Source of the DNA: Hippopus hippopus
Taxonomy: Eukaryota; Mollusca; Bivalvia; Cardiida; Cardiidae
DNA: 64,000 bases
Assembly: GCA_946811185.2 (NCBI GenBank)
Contig: OX328110.1
Location: forward strand, 15,864,456 to 15,928,455
Direction of reading: 5' to 3'
Under the pieces are notes generated by a model that saw nothing but the letters and a program-made list of their open reading frames with translations, did not search any database and was not told the DNA's origin. Below, piece after piece: positions 10,601-21,096 of this stretch (its first letter is position 1; each line of letters opens with the position of its first letter). Both the position numbers and the translations under genes were made by a program.

Positions 10601-11887
10601 CTATTTTTTGCCTTCATAAATTTTTACATTCGGTACTAGCGCTCGTATATCTTTAGAAAACATATGAAGATATATATCGAGATAGTTATAAAAATGCCAG
10701 AATGCATATGTTCTATAAAACTGGTGTTCTAAGAAAGCATATTTATTCTTCTCTCTGAACATGCCCTTTGCTGCTAAGTTACCACATGCCCGTTTTTCAA
10801 GGTCATTCAAACTCAGGAAATCCTTACACGCCCTGTAGAAAAAGAAGTTCGCGGTAGGATCTATATTATTGCAGAAGTACTGAGAGTTAGGAATGTAGAC
10901 CGCATCTTCATGGTCCTCTGGGAGCTTGCCTTTGTAGAAATATGGGGAATTGCTCGAGCGTCCCTCCGAATTGTAAACACCGTCATCACGTCCTAACTTG
11001 TTGTAAATCATAAACTGTGTTGTGATAAATGCCGGACCTGTAGCATCAAGCACTTTAAACATGTGTTCGAATCGTGGAAGGTTTTCTAGAATCTGTTTCA
11101 TAAAGGGGTGCTTAGGTTTGCATAGCATAATGGCATTATTAATTAGGTAAGGGACGAACGCTCTGAGGACCGCATGTTCAAATGGTTCTGTCGGAAATAT
11201 GCAGGTGTACTTCGACACCAGTCTATCCAAGGGGCGGTAATCGATGACGTCAAGATCGGCGTAAACTCCGCCTATTTCATACAGCACAACATAACGAATG
11301 AAATCCGCTCTTCTTATTGGTTCTTTGTACGAGTCATACGTTGAAAGTAGTTCCGGATGAGTATCTGCTATATACTTTCGCGAGCTTTCGTCGGTCCACA
11401 TGTAAAATGTCCATTCTGGGTTATGGTCCACAAAAGATTTAATGTTGGAGTGAAAACTCGGTGGTATTGACGTATCCTTAAAAGTCCAATGAATAATCTT
11501 CGGTATTTTGGGGTTTAAAGGGTCACCCTCGGGGAAATCAGACACTACAGCGGGTTCAAAAGGGGGTATTCTATTCGGATCAACCCCAAAGGGCAGCACT
11601 ACCTCGTTATTCGGCCATACAATGTACAATAGAACAAGAAACAGTGACATAAGTCCAATCAGGGCTGTGAAACAAGCCGCCCTCGGAGACCTTTTCATAG
11701 CAATGAAGTTTCGGTTCAGTCTTGAGTATCGGTATCTGTCAAGTACAGCTGAACTCACGGTTGTCAGTGTTTGAGCACACATACGTGAAGACTGCATCAC
11801 GACCTTGTGAATTTTCCCGATCATGAAAGCTATACAGCGTTTACAGGCATGGATCATAATACTGAAAATAGAATAACAAGATTTCAT
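10601..11887 (-). CDS. Golgi-type glycosyltransferase with DXD motif (OCH1/SUR1-like)
   Basis: An intact 428-residue single-exon frame. The hydrophobic segment at about residues 70-92 (ACFTALIGLMSLFLVLLYIV) followed by a luminal domain indicates a type II membrane protein, probably of the Golgi. The domain opens with IPKIIHWTFKD (about 128-138), has the block RADFIRYVVLYEIGGVYADL (193-212) and the metal-binding DXD at about 211-213 (DLD). This is the signature of the glycosyltransferase family with a sugar-binding DXD region (Gly_transf_sug, related to OCH1 and inositolphosphoceramide mannosyltransferases). From family knowledge it transfers a sugar from a nucleotide donor; donor and acceptor cannot be read from sequence. 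Met64 (ATG at 11698) precedes the membrane segment by only a few residues and is a plausible true start. The first 63 residues would then be untranslated, or carried by another isoform. Repeats immediately surround the gene; no other gene is adjacent. Confidence 0.85.
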   Translation of the reverse strand: MKSCYSIFSIMIHACKRCIAFMIGKIHKVVMQSSRMCAQTLTTVSSAVLDRYRYSRLNRNFIAMKRSPRAACFTALIGLMSLFLVLLYIVWPNNEVVLPFGVDPNRIPPFEPAVVSDFPEGDPLNPKIPKIIHWTFKDTSIPPSFHSNIKSFVDHNPEWTFYMWTDESSRKYIADTHPELLSTYDSYKEPIRRADFIRYVVLYEIGGVYADLDVIDYRPLDRLVSKYTCIFPTEPFEHAVLRAFVPYLINNAIMLCKPKHPFMKQILENLPRFEHMFKVLDATGPAFITTQFMIYNKLGRDDGVYNSEGRSSNSPYFYKGKLPEDHEDAVYIPNSQYFCNNIDPTANFFFYRACKDFLSLNDLEKRACGNLAAKGMFREKNKYAFLEHQFYRTYAFWHFYNYLDIYLHMFSKDIRALVPNVKIYEGKK

Positions 11888-11932
11888 AAATTAACATATA
11901 TGACCCCGCACCTTCTGTCCATGGTATTTAAA

Positions 11933-12132
11933 TCTTTACTACACAGTCTCCAGTTTTAACGACTACGAGGAAAAGGACTTTTGAAAACATTGTTGGAAAA
12001 GAGGAAAATGCTGGTTACCAATGTTTTTCTACCCTTTCTGAGAAATGTTCCACCATTTGAGACACATTTCATTTGTCGTCTGCAAATTCTTTTAAATAAG
12101 ACTTACCTAAAATTTCGTCGTTTGGTAAAAAG
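11933..12132 (-). mobile_element. TTAA-MITE-1 copy
   Basis: Lies just upstream of the glycosyltransferase start. CTTTACTACACAGTC at the left, damaged hairpin, and GTTTGGTAAAAAG with TTAA (12133-12136) at the right. Confidence 0.75.
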
Positions 12133-12248
12133 TTAAGCAAACACTTACAGGACACTCGAAGTGTAATTGCTTTAGACATTTGCTCGCTTACAACAGGAAC
12201 ATTTTAACATTTTAGTCTTCTCTTAGAACACAGTGTATGCCTGCTTAA

Positions 12249-12477
12249 CCCTTTACCAAACAACCCTGTTTTTACGACCCAGAGGAAGAAGCCTTCTGAA
12301 AACATTGTGGGAAAAGGAGAAAATGCTGGTAACCAGCATTTTCTCCTTTTCCCACAATGTTTTCTACTCTTCCACAGTCAAGTTTCAATTCTTGAGTCAC
12401 ATCTATTTTGTCGTCTGCAAATGCTTTCAATTTGGACAAGTCTAAAATTTTGTCGTTTGGTAAAGAGTTAATACAGG
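12249..12477 (-). mobile_element. TTAA-MITE-1, intact reference copy
   Basis: TTAA at 12245-12248 and 12478-12481 and termini CCCTTTACCA / TGGTAAAGAG. The central 67-bp palindrome (about 12298-12364) is perfect apart from the single central base: arms GAAAACATTGTGGGAAAAGG... meet at GCTGGTAACCAGC. In this orientation the loop reads GTAAC and GTCGTCTGCAAATGC follows it. In the opposite orientation the loop reads GTTAC and GCATTTGCAGACGAC precedes it. Confidence 0.85.
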
Positions 12478-12584
12478 TTGTTTGCGTAGTAGACTTAGCT
12501 TCTACAGGTTTTACTGTACATAGTTTAGTAATTAGTAGGTAACAGCGACAACTGACTTATTTATGGTCAATGTTCCCGTCGTCT

Positions 12585-12770
12585 AACGCTTTCAGTGCCA
12601 AAGGTGAAAACAGGGGCTTCTGTGGACGTCAAAGATCAAGATCAGACTGAACAGAACGCGCAGATGATCTTAGATCTATACCGTCACTTTCTTTTGTCAA
12701 GATAAAAATCTTTCAGTTACAGTGGATTGCATTTTCAGCCCTCAAAAGAGACTAGGTTTATATATACTGA
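12585..12770 (+). repeat. Interspersed repeat family D copy
   Basis: Shares CGCTTTCAGTGCCAAAGG and CAGTGGATTGCATTTT with the copy at 3356-3550. The hairpin AGATCAGACTGAACAG in the middle is decayed. Confidence 0.5.
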
Positions 12771-13319
12771 ACCAAAAAGAAACTTCCGATTTCTATACAT
12801 ATTTTTTTTAATGTAATGAAAAGAAATCAACATGTCCAATGCCCTACATATGTTCGGGCGAAGGATTATGAGTCAAATAAAACCAATTACAAGAAAAAAA
12901 TTGATGCATAACATCAATTGCGCCGCAAATCAGTCGTTTCTGAAATAGGGCACATTACCAGCGGGTTAATTTTTTACGCCAAGGATATCACTTGATCAAA
13001 CTTCGTAGAGGTCTACGTGGTGATACTACATGACAAATATTTAAACTCTGGGCCATCTGAGATACGATCTGGTTTTTATCGATCTGGCAATGAAAGTACG
13101 GTATTTTACATGTTAAAAAACAAAAAAATCAGTCCAAATAGAAAACACAAAAAAGAAAACGTTAAATTCGATTTTCTCGTGTATGCACGGACCAGTATAA
13201 TCCATGTTTATAAAATCAAACCTTTCAAAAATCTATCGTTTGGTACAGAGACTGAGAGTTAAACAACATGAACAAGGCACGGTGTAGTATGGAACGCCAC
13301 AGCTGTCTGATGTTGTGAG

Positions 13320-14055
13320 CAGTAGTGTTGACATGCCTAATCTCTGTCTTATTGTGTCTAAAAGAAGTGTTATTATGCCCAAATGTGGTGTTGACTTGTC
13401 TAAACTTTGCGTTATTATATCAAAAGGTAGTATGGTTATGTCCAAATGTGGTGTTGACTTGTCTAAACATTGCTTATCATGTCAAAAGGTAGTGTGGTTA
13501 TGTCCAAATGTGGTGTTGACTTGTCTAAACATTGCTTATCATGTCAAAAGGTAGTGTGGTTATGTCCAAATGTGGTGTTGACTTGTCTAAACATTGCCTT
13601 ATTATGTCAAAAGGTAGTGTGGTTATGTCCAAATGTGGTGTTGACTTGTCTACACATTGCATTATTATGTCAAAAAGTAGTATTATCATGTTCAAATGTG
13701 ATGTTGACTTGTCTTAAGACAGTCTTATTATGTGAAAAAGTGGTGTTATCATGTCCGAATACCGTGTTGACTTGTCAAAGCATTGTCTTATTATGTCAAA
13801 AAGCAGTTTAATTATGTCCAAGGGTATGTTGACTTGTTCAAACGCTGTCTTATTATGTCAAAAAGTAGTGTTATCATGTTCAAATGTGGTGTTGACTTGT
13901 CTTAACACATTCTTATCATGTCAAAAAGTGGTGTTATCATGTCCAACTATCGTGCTGACTTGTTCAAACATTGTCTTACTATGTCAAAAAGCAGTTTTAT
14001 TATGTCCAAATGTATGATGGCTTGTCCAAACCCTGTCACCGTCACATTTACTTTT
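13320..14055 (+). repeat. Left array of the foldback element
   Basis: About 12 units with the word GTTGACTTGTC recurring near 13390, 13451, 13513, 13575, 13637, 13699, 13761, 13826, 13887 and 13948, a spacing of 61-65 bp. Units 2 to 5 are nearly identical, the rest diverged, suggesting recent local expansion. Confidence 0.85.
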
Positions 14056-15640
14056 CGACAAATAAGACAACGGTTAGACAAATTAACTCGTCATTTCAAC
14101 AAGATAATACTACTGTTTAACATAATAAGACAGTGTTAAGACAAGTCAACGCCACATTTGGACAAGAAAGCACTACTCTTTGACATAATGATACAAGTCA
14201 ACATCACATATGAACATGATAAAACTACTTCTTGACAAAATAAAACAATGTATAGACAAGTTAACAGCACGCTTTGACACAATAGCACTGCTTTTTGACA
14301 TAATAAGACAATGTGTAGACATGTCAACATCACATGTGAACATGATAACACTACTTTTTGACATAATAGGACAGTATTTAGACAAGTCCACAGCACAATT
14401 GGACATAATAACACTGCTTTTTAACATAATAAGACAATGTGCAGACAAGTCTAATTTACATTTTAGCATGATAACACTACTCTTTGACATAATAGGACAA
14501 TGTATAGACTAGTCAACATCACATATGAACATGATAACACTAATTTTTGACATAATAGGACAGTATTTAGACAAGTCCACAGCACATTTGGACAAAATAA
14601 CACTGCATTTTAACATAATAAGACAATGTGCAGACAAGTCAACATCACATAAGAACATAATAACAACACTTTTGAACATATTAAGACAATGTTTTGACAA
14701 ATCAAGACGACATTTGGACATGATAAGACCACTTTTTCACATAATAAGACTGTATAGAGACAAGTCAACACTACATTTGAAATTTGTAACACCACTTTTT
14801 GACATAATAAGGTAATGTTTTGACAATTAAACACCTCATTTAAACATGATTACACTTCTTTTTGACATAATTAGACAGTGTTTAGACAAATAAACACCAC
14901 ATTCGGACATAAAAACACTGCTTTTTGACATAATAAGACAATGTGTAGACAAGTCAACATCATATATGAACACGATAACACTACTTTTTGACATAATAAG
15001 ACATCGTTAAGTCAAATCACCACCACATTTGGACATAATAACACTGCTTTTTGACATAATAATACAATGGGTAGACAAGTCCACATCACATATAAACATG
15101 ATAACACTACTTTTTGACATGATAAGACAATATTAAGACAAGTTAACACCACTTTTCACATAATAAGACCGTGTTTAGATAAATCAACACGTCATTTGGA
15201 CATGGTAACCCTACTGTTTAATATAATAACACAATGTATAGACAAGTCAACATCACATATGGATATAATAACACTTCTTTTATACATAATAAGACAGAAT
15301 TTAGACAAATCGACACCGAACTTGGAAATATAAAAAAGACTACTATTTGACATAATATTCTTGAAATAGCGTTTTGACAAGTGAACGCCACATTAAGAAA
15401 TAGTAACACTACTGTTTGACATAATAAGACATCGTTTACACAAGTCAGCTCCACATTCAGACATATTATTACTTCTTTTTGACATAATAAGACAACGTTT
15501 AGACAAGTCAACACCATATTTGGACATAATAACGCTGCCTTTTGACAAAATAAGACGATGTTTAGGCAAGTCAACACCATAATTGGACATAATAACACTT
15601 CTTTTAGACATAATGAGACAGAGGTTAGACATGTCAACAC
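14056..15640 (-). repeat. Right array of the foldback element
   Basis: About 25 units of the same roughly 62-bp repeat in inverse orientation (words ACAAGTCAACA and TTTTTGACATAATAAGACA). Alternate units tend to have ACATCACATATGAACATGAT versus CACATTTGGACATAATAACA, hinting at a higher-order 124-bp repeat. Confidence 0.8.
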
Positions 15641-15723
15641 TATTGCTCACAACATCAGACAGCTGTGGCGTTCCATAGTGTAGTAACTAGCTCAGCGCTG
15701 CCGTCTGCTGCAGGTTGTGTTAA

Positions 15724-15946
15724 CTCTTTACTAGACTACAATAATTCAAATTTATCCAAATTCACAGTCATTACAGACGACAAATTAAAGGTGGCTCAAA
15801 TAATAGTTTTTTTTTTCCAAGAAAACCTCGTGGTCAAAGAAGAAAATGCTGGTTACCAGCATTTTCTCTTTTACCCACAATGTTGTCAAAAGCCTTTTTG
15901 CTTTTTGAATAAGATCGTTAATACAAGGGGTTATCTGGTAAACGGT
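15724..15946 (+). mobile_element. TTAA-MITE-1 copy
   Basis: TTAA at 15720-15723 and 15947-15950. Begins CTCTTTACTAGACTAC, hairpin centre GCTGGTTACCAGC, ends TCTGGTAAACGG. Confidence 0.75.
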
Positions 15947-16187
15947 TTAATAAGCATCAACATTAGATTTTGACAGTTTTGTGCTAAAACTTACAGGAAA
16001 ACGAACTAGTTGTGACGAGCAACCATCATAGAGTGTTTTCTTTTGAACCTGAAATGAATTTGTATTTCTTATATTTAGATATCAACTTTATTTCTTCCAC
16101 AAATGTAGATTGAAAAAGAAAACATATGTGTACAATAAACAGACAAACAGAATATATACATAATACAGTAGAAATGAGCAATGGTCT

Positions 16188-16242
16188 GATTATTTGGCCG
16201 GTAAGGAGATATCTAACCCCCCCCCCCCCAGCAGGTTAAGGG
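16188..16242 (+). mobile_element. Right-end remnant of a TTAA-MITE-2
   Basis: GGTAAGGAGATATCTAACCCC, a C-run and GCAGGTTAAGG are the family's right part. It ends at the TTAA (16243-16246) where the next copy starts. Confidence 0.6.
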
Positions 16243-16246
16243 TTAA

Positions 16247-16430
16247 CCCTTCAGCTAATAAGCGCCACTCGGGAGCATTTGCGGAAAGTGTAGATCAAGA
16301 TCAGACTGTACGAAACGTGCAGTCTGATCTCGGATCCACACTGTCCGATATCTTATTTTTCCCCGGTAAAATCAACTTTGAAATCGCAATATTTGGGTTT
16401 TTACCACTGAGTGGAAGTTTTCGTTGTATC
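16247..16430 (+). mobile_element. TTAA-MITE-2 copy, right end lost
   Basis: Begins at the TTAA shared with the remnant on its left (CCCTTCAGCTAATAAGCG), contains GTGTAGATCAAGATCAGACTG and its hairpin partner, and ends in GGTTTTTACCACTGAGTGG without a terminus. Confidence 0.7.
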
Positions 16431-16587
16431 TATTCATGATCACATGATCACAGATCGGTGCATCCATCATTGCATTTCTGGGTCGGTCGGTATTTATGAA
16501 GCTTTTCTCGCGCTCACATAAGTTGAGTACAGGTATGAAATTTCAAGGTTAAAGTGACTGAAATTTAACTTTATTCATAACCTTTTA

Positions 16588-16803
16588 CCAAACGACAAAA
16601 ATTTGGACTGGACCAAATTGAAAGCATTTGCAGACGACATATTAAATGTTGCTAAAATACTGATATTTGTATTTGATTGAATAGAAAACATTGTGGGAAA
16701 AGGAGAAAATGCTGGTTACCAGCATTATCTTCTTTTCCTACAATGTTTTCAAAAAGCTTCTTTCCCAGGGTAGTTAAAATCCGAGATTGGTTGGTAAAGG
16801 GCT
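16588..16803 (+). mobile_element. TTAA-MITE-1 copy
   Basis: CCTTTTACCAAACGACAAAA at the left, hairpin at about 16683-16749, right end TTGGTAAAGGG. Confidence 0.8.
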
Positions 16804-16861
16804 AAATATCAATTATTTCGTCTTATTGTGAAGCAATAGTGTCTTATTGTGAAGCAGTAGT

Positions 16862-17135
16862 GTTGACTGATTGATTGGATTGATTGATTGATTGATTGAT
16901 TGTATGGTGTTTAACGCCATTTTCAACATTATTTCAGTTATATCGCGGCGGCCAGTGCACCTATCCATGCTTTCCTGGAGTTTCTTTTACCAGCACTCCG
17001 TACAATATTCTTTCCAAGCCACTGGCTGCTTTCCCACATAACCATGTCGAAACAACGGTTAGCGGTGAGAGAAGAATGAATCCTGTCGCAAGTTTTATTA
17101 AGACGGATCCGAATCTGGCTGTTTCGCCAGAAGAG
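16862..17135 (+). repeat. SINE-like family S, best copy
   Basis: Starts with (GATT)n, then GGTGTTTAACGCCATTTTC, ATTATTTCAGTTATATCGCG, CTATCCATGCTTTCCTGGAG and CCACTGGCTGCTTTCCCACA. The same blocks recur in order at 55230-55490 on the minus strand and as fragments elsewhere. This matches a short interspersed element I know from bivalve genomes; the SINE class is inferred. The open frame across it is not a gene. Confidence 0.65.
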
Positions 17136-17533
17136 CGAAAGAAATGTTTTAATTCAGCGCTTTATCCAGGCATTTTGGGAAAAGGCCCCTGGCCAAATTT
17201 GGAAAAAAAATCATCGACAAATGTCATAATTGGGAAAATAATATTGACAAAACATATTAAGTTTGGAACACATTTAACCTTACAATAAACTTAATAGATC
17301 TAAGGCATTTAATGTACCACTGAATCAATGCTGCTTCTTTTTTTCAAACTTCTTTCTTTTTGGGTGGATGTGCACTCTTATTCGTTATAGTAGTTCTGGA
17401 CAGTGGTCTTAGCTGTAAGACCCGCCCCCCCCCCTCCTATGTTAAGTAGGATTTTTAAATTCTCTTATAAAGATATCTGTTTTTTCTGGTGAATGAACAG
17501 AGGAATTATTTCCTGTTTTATTTTCTTTATGGT

Positions 17534-17541
17534 GTGTATGC
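17534..17541 (+). other. Left target-site duplication of the MULE element
   Basis: GTGTATGC, repeated exactly at 21441-21448 on the far side of the transposon. Confidence 0.8.
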
Positions 17542-17547
17542 GGTGTC

Positions 17548-17905
17548 TTCTCATTTCGCCCAATACCATTTCGCCCATTTCCCATTTCGCCCAATTTTTT
17601 TTCCCATTTCGCCCTTTGCCATTTCGCCCTTAAGCCATATTGCCCTTTACCATTTTGCCCCATTGCCATCTTGCCCAATCATCATTTCGCCCACTTATCA
17701 TTTCGCCCTTTAGCCAAATCGCCATTTGCCAATTCGCCCAAAGCCATCTCGCCCTATTACCCTTTCACCCCCTAACCATTTTGCCCAATTGTCGTCTTGC
17801 CCCTTTATCATTTTGCCCAAGTGTCATCTCGCCCCTTCAGCATTTCGCCCAAGCCCATTTCGCCCAATTGTCATCTCGCCACCATTTTACAAATTAATAA
17901 TTCCG
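17548..17905 (+). repeat. Left tandem-repeat inverted end of the MULE element
   Basis: About 22 units of CATTTCGCCCAATTG-type sequence, 15-16 bp each, with C/T exchange in the TTCG/TTTG core and variable AT-rich joints. Open frames rich in Phe, Pro and His across it follow from the repeat. Confidence 0.85.
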
Positions 17906-19123
17906 CCCTGTTTTGTCATTTACTAGTACCCATCACAATCATCACTTTGCCCTTTTAATGCTTGTTTCTCATTACACCCTTCCATTTTGGGACCTCCATT
18001 TTGTACTAACGCATTTACAATTTAAGGCTTTTTAAAAAAATTTTAGACCCTTTGTATTCTATCAAGAATACATAACTACCGTGGCTATGGATTCTTGATT
18101 CTGTAATACTGTGATCTTCTGTAATCCTGTGATCCTTTACCATACATGCCATTACCACCTTTATGCAGTGACTATCAGTTTTCCATTGTTAGAGAGCCAC
18201 ACACTCATCCTCGGTTCATTCTGGTGTGCGGGTTGTCCAGCCAATGACAGATCCACCACTGTTTTACGTTACGCATGATTAGAAAGTTCTGGTCTAGAAA
18301 TCTGCATACCAAACTCCAAAAAGAAGCTCTGCATTTCTGTTTTCCCATTGATGTAACAAGAGGTGGGGAAGGACTTTGTTAGTAAAGACAATTTGGAGAA
18401 CAAATTATGTCAATAAAATGTTTTTACTTCAAAACCAGAACAGATGAACATGTTGAAAATGAAATTAATTACAATTCTACAAAATTATATCAAGTGAAGA
18501 ATTACTTTTTCCACTTGGATCGCATAAGTCTCTTTAAATAGAAAAATTACAAGTTTGCCCATAATGGGGAAGGCTCTGACCGATGAACACCACAGAGGCT
18601 GGAATCGCCTCTACAAAAACAAAGCGGAGGTAGATCGTTTTTCACAACCTTGTAAAATGTTTTCGGACATGACTTCTGAAACATGCCTTGAAACAACATA
18701 CCTAATGCTAGGTGTCGGATTTTCTACTGATCTGTAAAATAACAACATGACCCTCTCTTAACTAATATACACCGTCAACTGACTTTTGTGGCAACAGATT
18801 ACAAAAAACTGCCTGAATCATTTAGGGGTAACAGGACCTAAGGACCTCTTCCAACCTGACTTGAACTAAGAATAACAAAAATTATTACACTGCTCGCTTT
18901 CAGTCATCACAAACATTATTATGTGAATGCACTGCTAGACAATCACAACTCTTTTGATGGCAAAATAATGGCAATAGGTAGGTAGAATACTCACAGTAAA
19001 TTACATAACTCTTATGATGATACAGTCAAACTACATGATACCTTTAAATCACAAAATCTCTATTGTTTTTTTTTTGCTTGAGGATTCAATATATTTTGCC
19101 AGCACAATTTGCAGCTTAATTGC
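17906..19123. other. Internal non-coding part of the MULE element
   Basis: Sequence between the left repeat end and the transposase stop codon. I see no second conserved frame. It should contain the 3' untranslated region of the transposase transcript. Confidence 0.4.
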
Positions 19124-20363
19124 TCAATTTCTCAATAAGTAAGACACTGCATCAACGTAGCTCATCAGAGGCCTTTCATTGCGTTCATACTGGGTCTTCA
19201 GGTTGGCCAGGCGGTTGTCGATACGAACGTATGTAAGACGTCGAGGGTTCGGCCTACCCCCCGCTTCTAGACGCTGTAGTTCGGTGCGTTGAAAGAGCTC
19301 TTCTTTCTTCAGGAAGGATATGAATTCCCACAAGTTTGGGTGAGGCTTTCCAATGTAGGAATTAATCTTGTGATGCCATCCTTCTAGAGCGTTTATCGTA
19401 CGCGATTCCTCAAGTCTGTCATAATGATTCCACATATTCCGGCTAAATCTTGAATTGTCCCCAATCCAGGTATTAGTAACGTAGTTGTGAAATTGGTCCG
19501 CTTCTTGGATGACAGGGGCATCATCCATGATATTTTGCCACACCAAATCAATCTGGTCTGGGGGTGTCAGTGGTAAGGCAAGGGTTCTTCGTACCCATCG
19601 TCGTAAGGGATTTCCAAGTTCTGCAGCATTGTATTGTGCAGCAAGGCCAATGCGCTGAATACAGCGATGGATGCATTGGCCATAATGGAAAAGGCAACCC
19701 TTTACATGGCATCCTGGTAGAACACGTCTGTATGCCTGTACTGCAGCTTGTTCATAATCTATCAGTATTTCATCTGGATCAAATTGGACGTTTCGCTCTG
19801 CAGCTGCCGCTTGGATTAGGTGGGTAAACCGAGTGTAGGTGTCCTCTGTGCGGTTTGGCAAAAGACCATAGAGTAATGGAAACATCTGTCCGTAAGCTTT
19901 GGCATGCACTGTGTATAACTGGTGAAAGAGGGTAGGCACGGCATAGAAGGTTCCATCCATGTAAACTGAATTTGCACGACACACTTGAAGAAGGCCCTCG
20001 ACACTCCCGAATATAATCAACTTCTCAGCTCCCCCATCATTTGCTAAGACGAAGTCATGCCCATCAGCCGTTTGGGCCCACTCCCCTTCGAGGACAATGT
20101 TCTCCCTTGTTGCTGGTAGCATAGGCAAACGTCGTCTTCTAGCACGATATGCCGATGAAGAGCATCCCTGTAAGTTGGGAAGATGTGCCGCAATTTCATC
20201 ATTGAGGTCGCCTCTCTGGTTTGCTGCTGTCACCTCTTCCTGATAAATTCTTGGGACTGGGGTTAATTCCTCCACGGCGCGACGTTTAACACCTCGAACA
20301 ATATCTTCAGAAGCAAGTTCTGCAGTGATTGGTCCATGGTTGTGATCAGTAAGATGAACCAAC
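19124..20363 (-). CDS. Transposase exon 2 (catalytic domain)
   Basis: 1240 nt after the acceptor AATTTCAG|G, ending with TAA-type stop after LLRN. Contains the zinc-ligand histidines and the full DDE domain. Confidence 0.85.
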
Positions 20364-20882
20364 CTGAAATTATAAATTAAGTCATAAATGGATGAAGGCT
20401 GTATAGGGCTGGTGTAATAGAATCAACTAGCATCTGATATGAGGTGCCCTCTCGCTTTGGATTTTTAAGGAAAGAGTAGCGATATCATGAACCCAGTATC
20501 AGGACACTACACCCTGGTCATTTGCCCCCTAGGACTTCTGCTACCCCCTCCAGATGAATGCAATATATCAAACACTTTTTCTCACAATATACCTATACAG
20601 CAGCTTTTTAAAAAAAAATTATTCTACATCTTGAATGGACCTGAAACTAGGCGCAACACGACTTCTCATTGGAATAAAAAAAATTGAAGCAAGTCCTTAC
20701 CTGTTACCATTTTCATTGTCTGTATGTGCCTTTGCTTTACAGTTTTCAGTAATGCATTTCCAATACCTCTTATCTTCTCTTGTACTGTGGAGTCGGAATT
20801 TGAAGTTGTTATCTACAATGAGGTTTTCACCCCCTCTACTGGTCGTTACAAATCTAATGTCGTGGTTGTCCATCCTGCACAT
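19124..20882 (-). CDS. FLYWCH zinc finger / MULE transposase, two exons
   Basis: Exon 1 is 20882-20701 and exon 2 is 20363-19124 on the minus strand, giving 473 residues. The intron has a GTAAGG donor and TTTCAG acceptor; splicing joins AG+G to code Arg61 and keeps the frame. The split domain is a FLYWCH zinc finger: RYWKC at 39-43, Cys43, Cys48, then across the junction HLTDHNHG with His68 and His70 as the last ligands. That the finger is completed only by splicing supports the intron. The second half is a MULE-type DDE transposase: YMDGTFY (Asp about 197), LIDYEQA (Asp about 263), the CLFH C-x2-H motif (about 284-287) and RTINALEGWH (Glu about 388). No internal stop is seen. The product should bind the element's ends in the nucleus and catalyse its excision and insertion. 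An extra upstream exon cannot be excluded. Confidence 0.85.
20701..20882 (-). CDS. Transposase exon 1 (N-terminal part of FLYWCH finger)
   Basis: 182 nt, from ATG at 20882-20880 to the GGTAACAG|GTAAGG junction. Codes 60 residues plus two bases, including NNFKFRL and RYWKC. Confidence 0.8.
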
Positions 20883-21096
20883 CTATGAAAATGATCAAGT
20901 CTGCTAGTCCCAATCTACTCTGTTCACTACTTCACAGAATCTGCTTACCAGGGCATACAATTTCCTGGAATTGGAGCAACTCCCTAACACATGATTCTAG
21001 GAATCTGTGGGTGTGGCCACTCTCTCTTTCCAGGGTGAAATCATTGAGAGATTGATTCGTATGATACATGTACGCTTTCTTAAGTTTTGGATCCAA

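Larger units (their letters stand above)
13288..15677. mobile_element. Foldback transposon made of opposed tandem arrays
   Basis: Both ends carry the same inverted sequence: TATGGAACGCCACAGCTGTC at 13288 and its complement ending at 15677, continuing TGATGTTGTGAGCA and TAGTGTTGACATG inward. The direct repeat GTGTAG lies immediately outside each end (13282-13287 and 15678-15683), the expected footprint of insertion. The inside is almost wholly about 62-bp units. About 12 read TGTTGACTTGTCTAAACATT... on the plus strand (13320-14055). After a switch near 14050, about 25 read as the complement (ACAAGTCAACACCACATTTG...). The left arm is therefore about half the length of the right. No transposase frame is present; many frames are open only because of the repeat. 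This is the architecture of foldback (FB-like) elements; the superfamily is not assigned. Confidence 0.85.

Noticed and set aside
13320..15640. CRISPR-like array
   Set aside because: Units are contiguous without unique spacers, diverged, and the array inverts in the middle; the context is eukaryotic.
13315..15650. Many overlapping open frames on both strands, 60-140 codons
   Set aside because: They follow from the 62-bp repeat of the foldback element, repeat the same short peptide in different frames and have no start or stop consistency.
17489..17926. Phe/Pro/His-rich frames, and the matching ones at 21157-21482
   Set aside because: They lie in the tandem-repeat ends of the MULE element and simply reflect CATTTCGCCC units.
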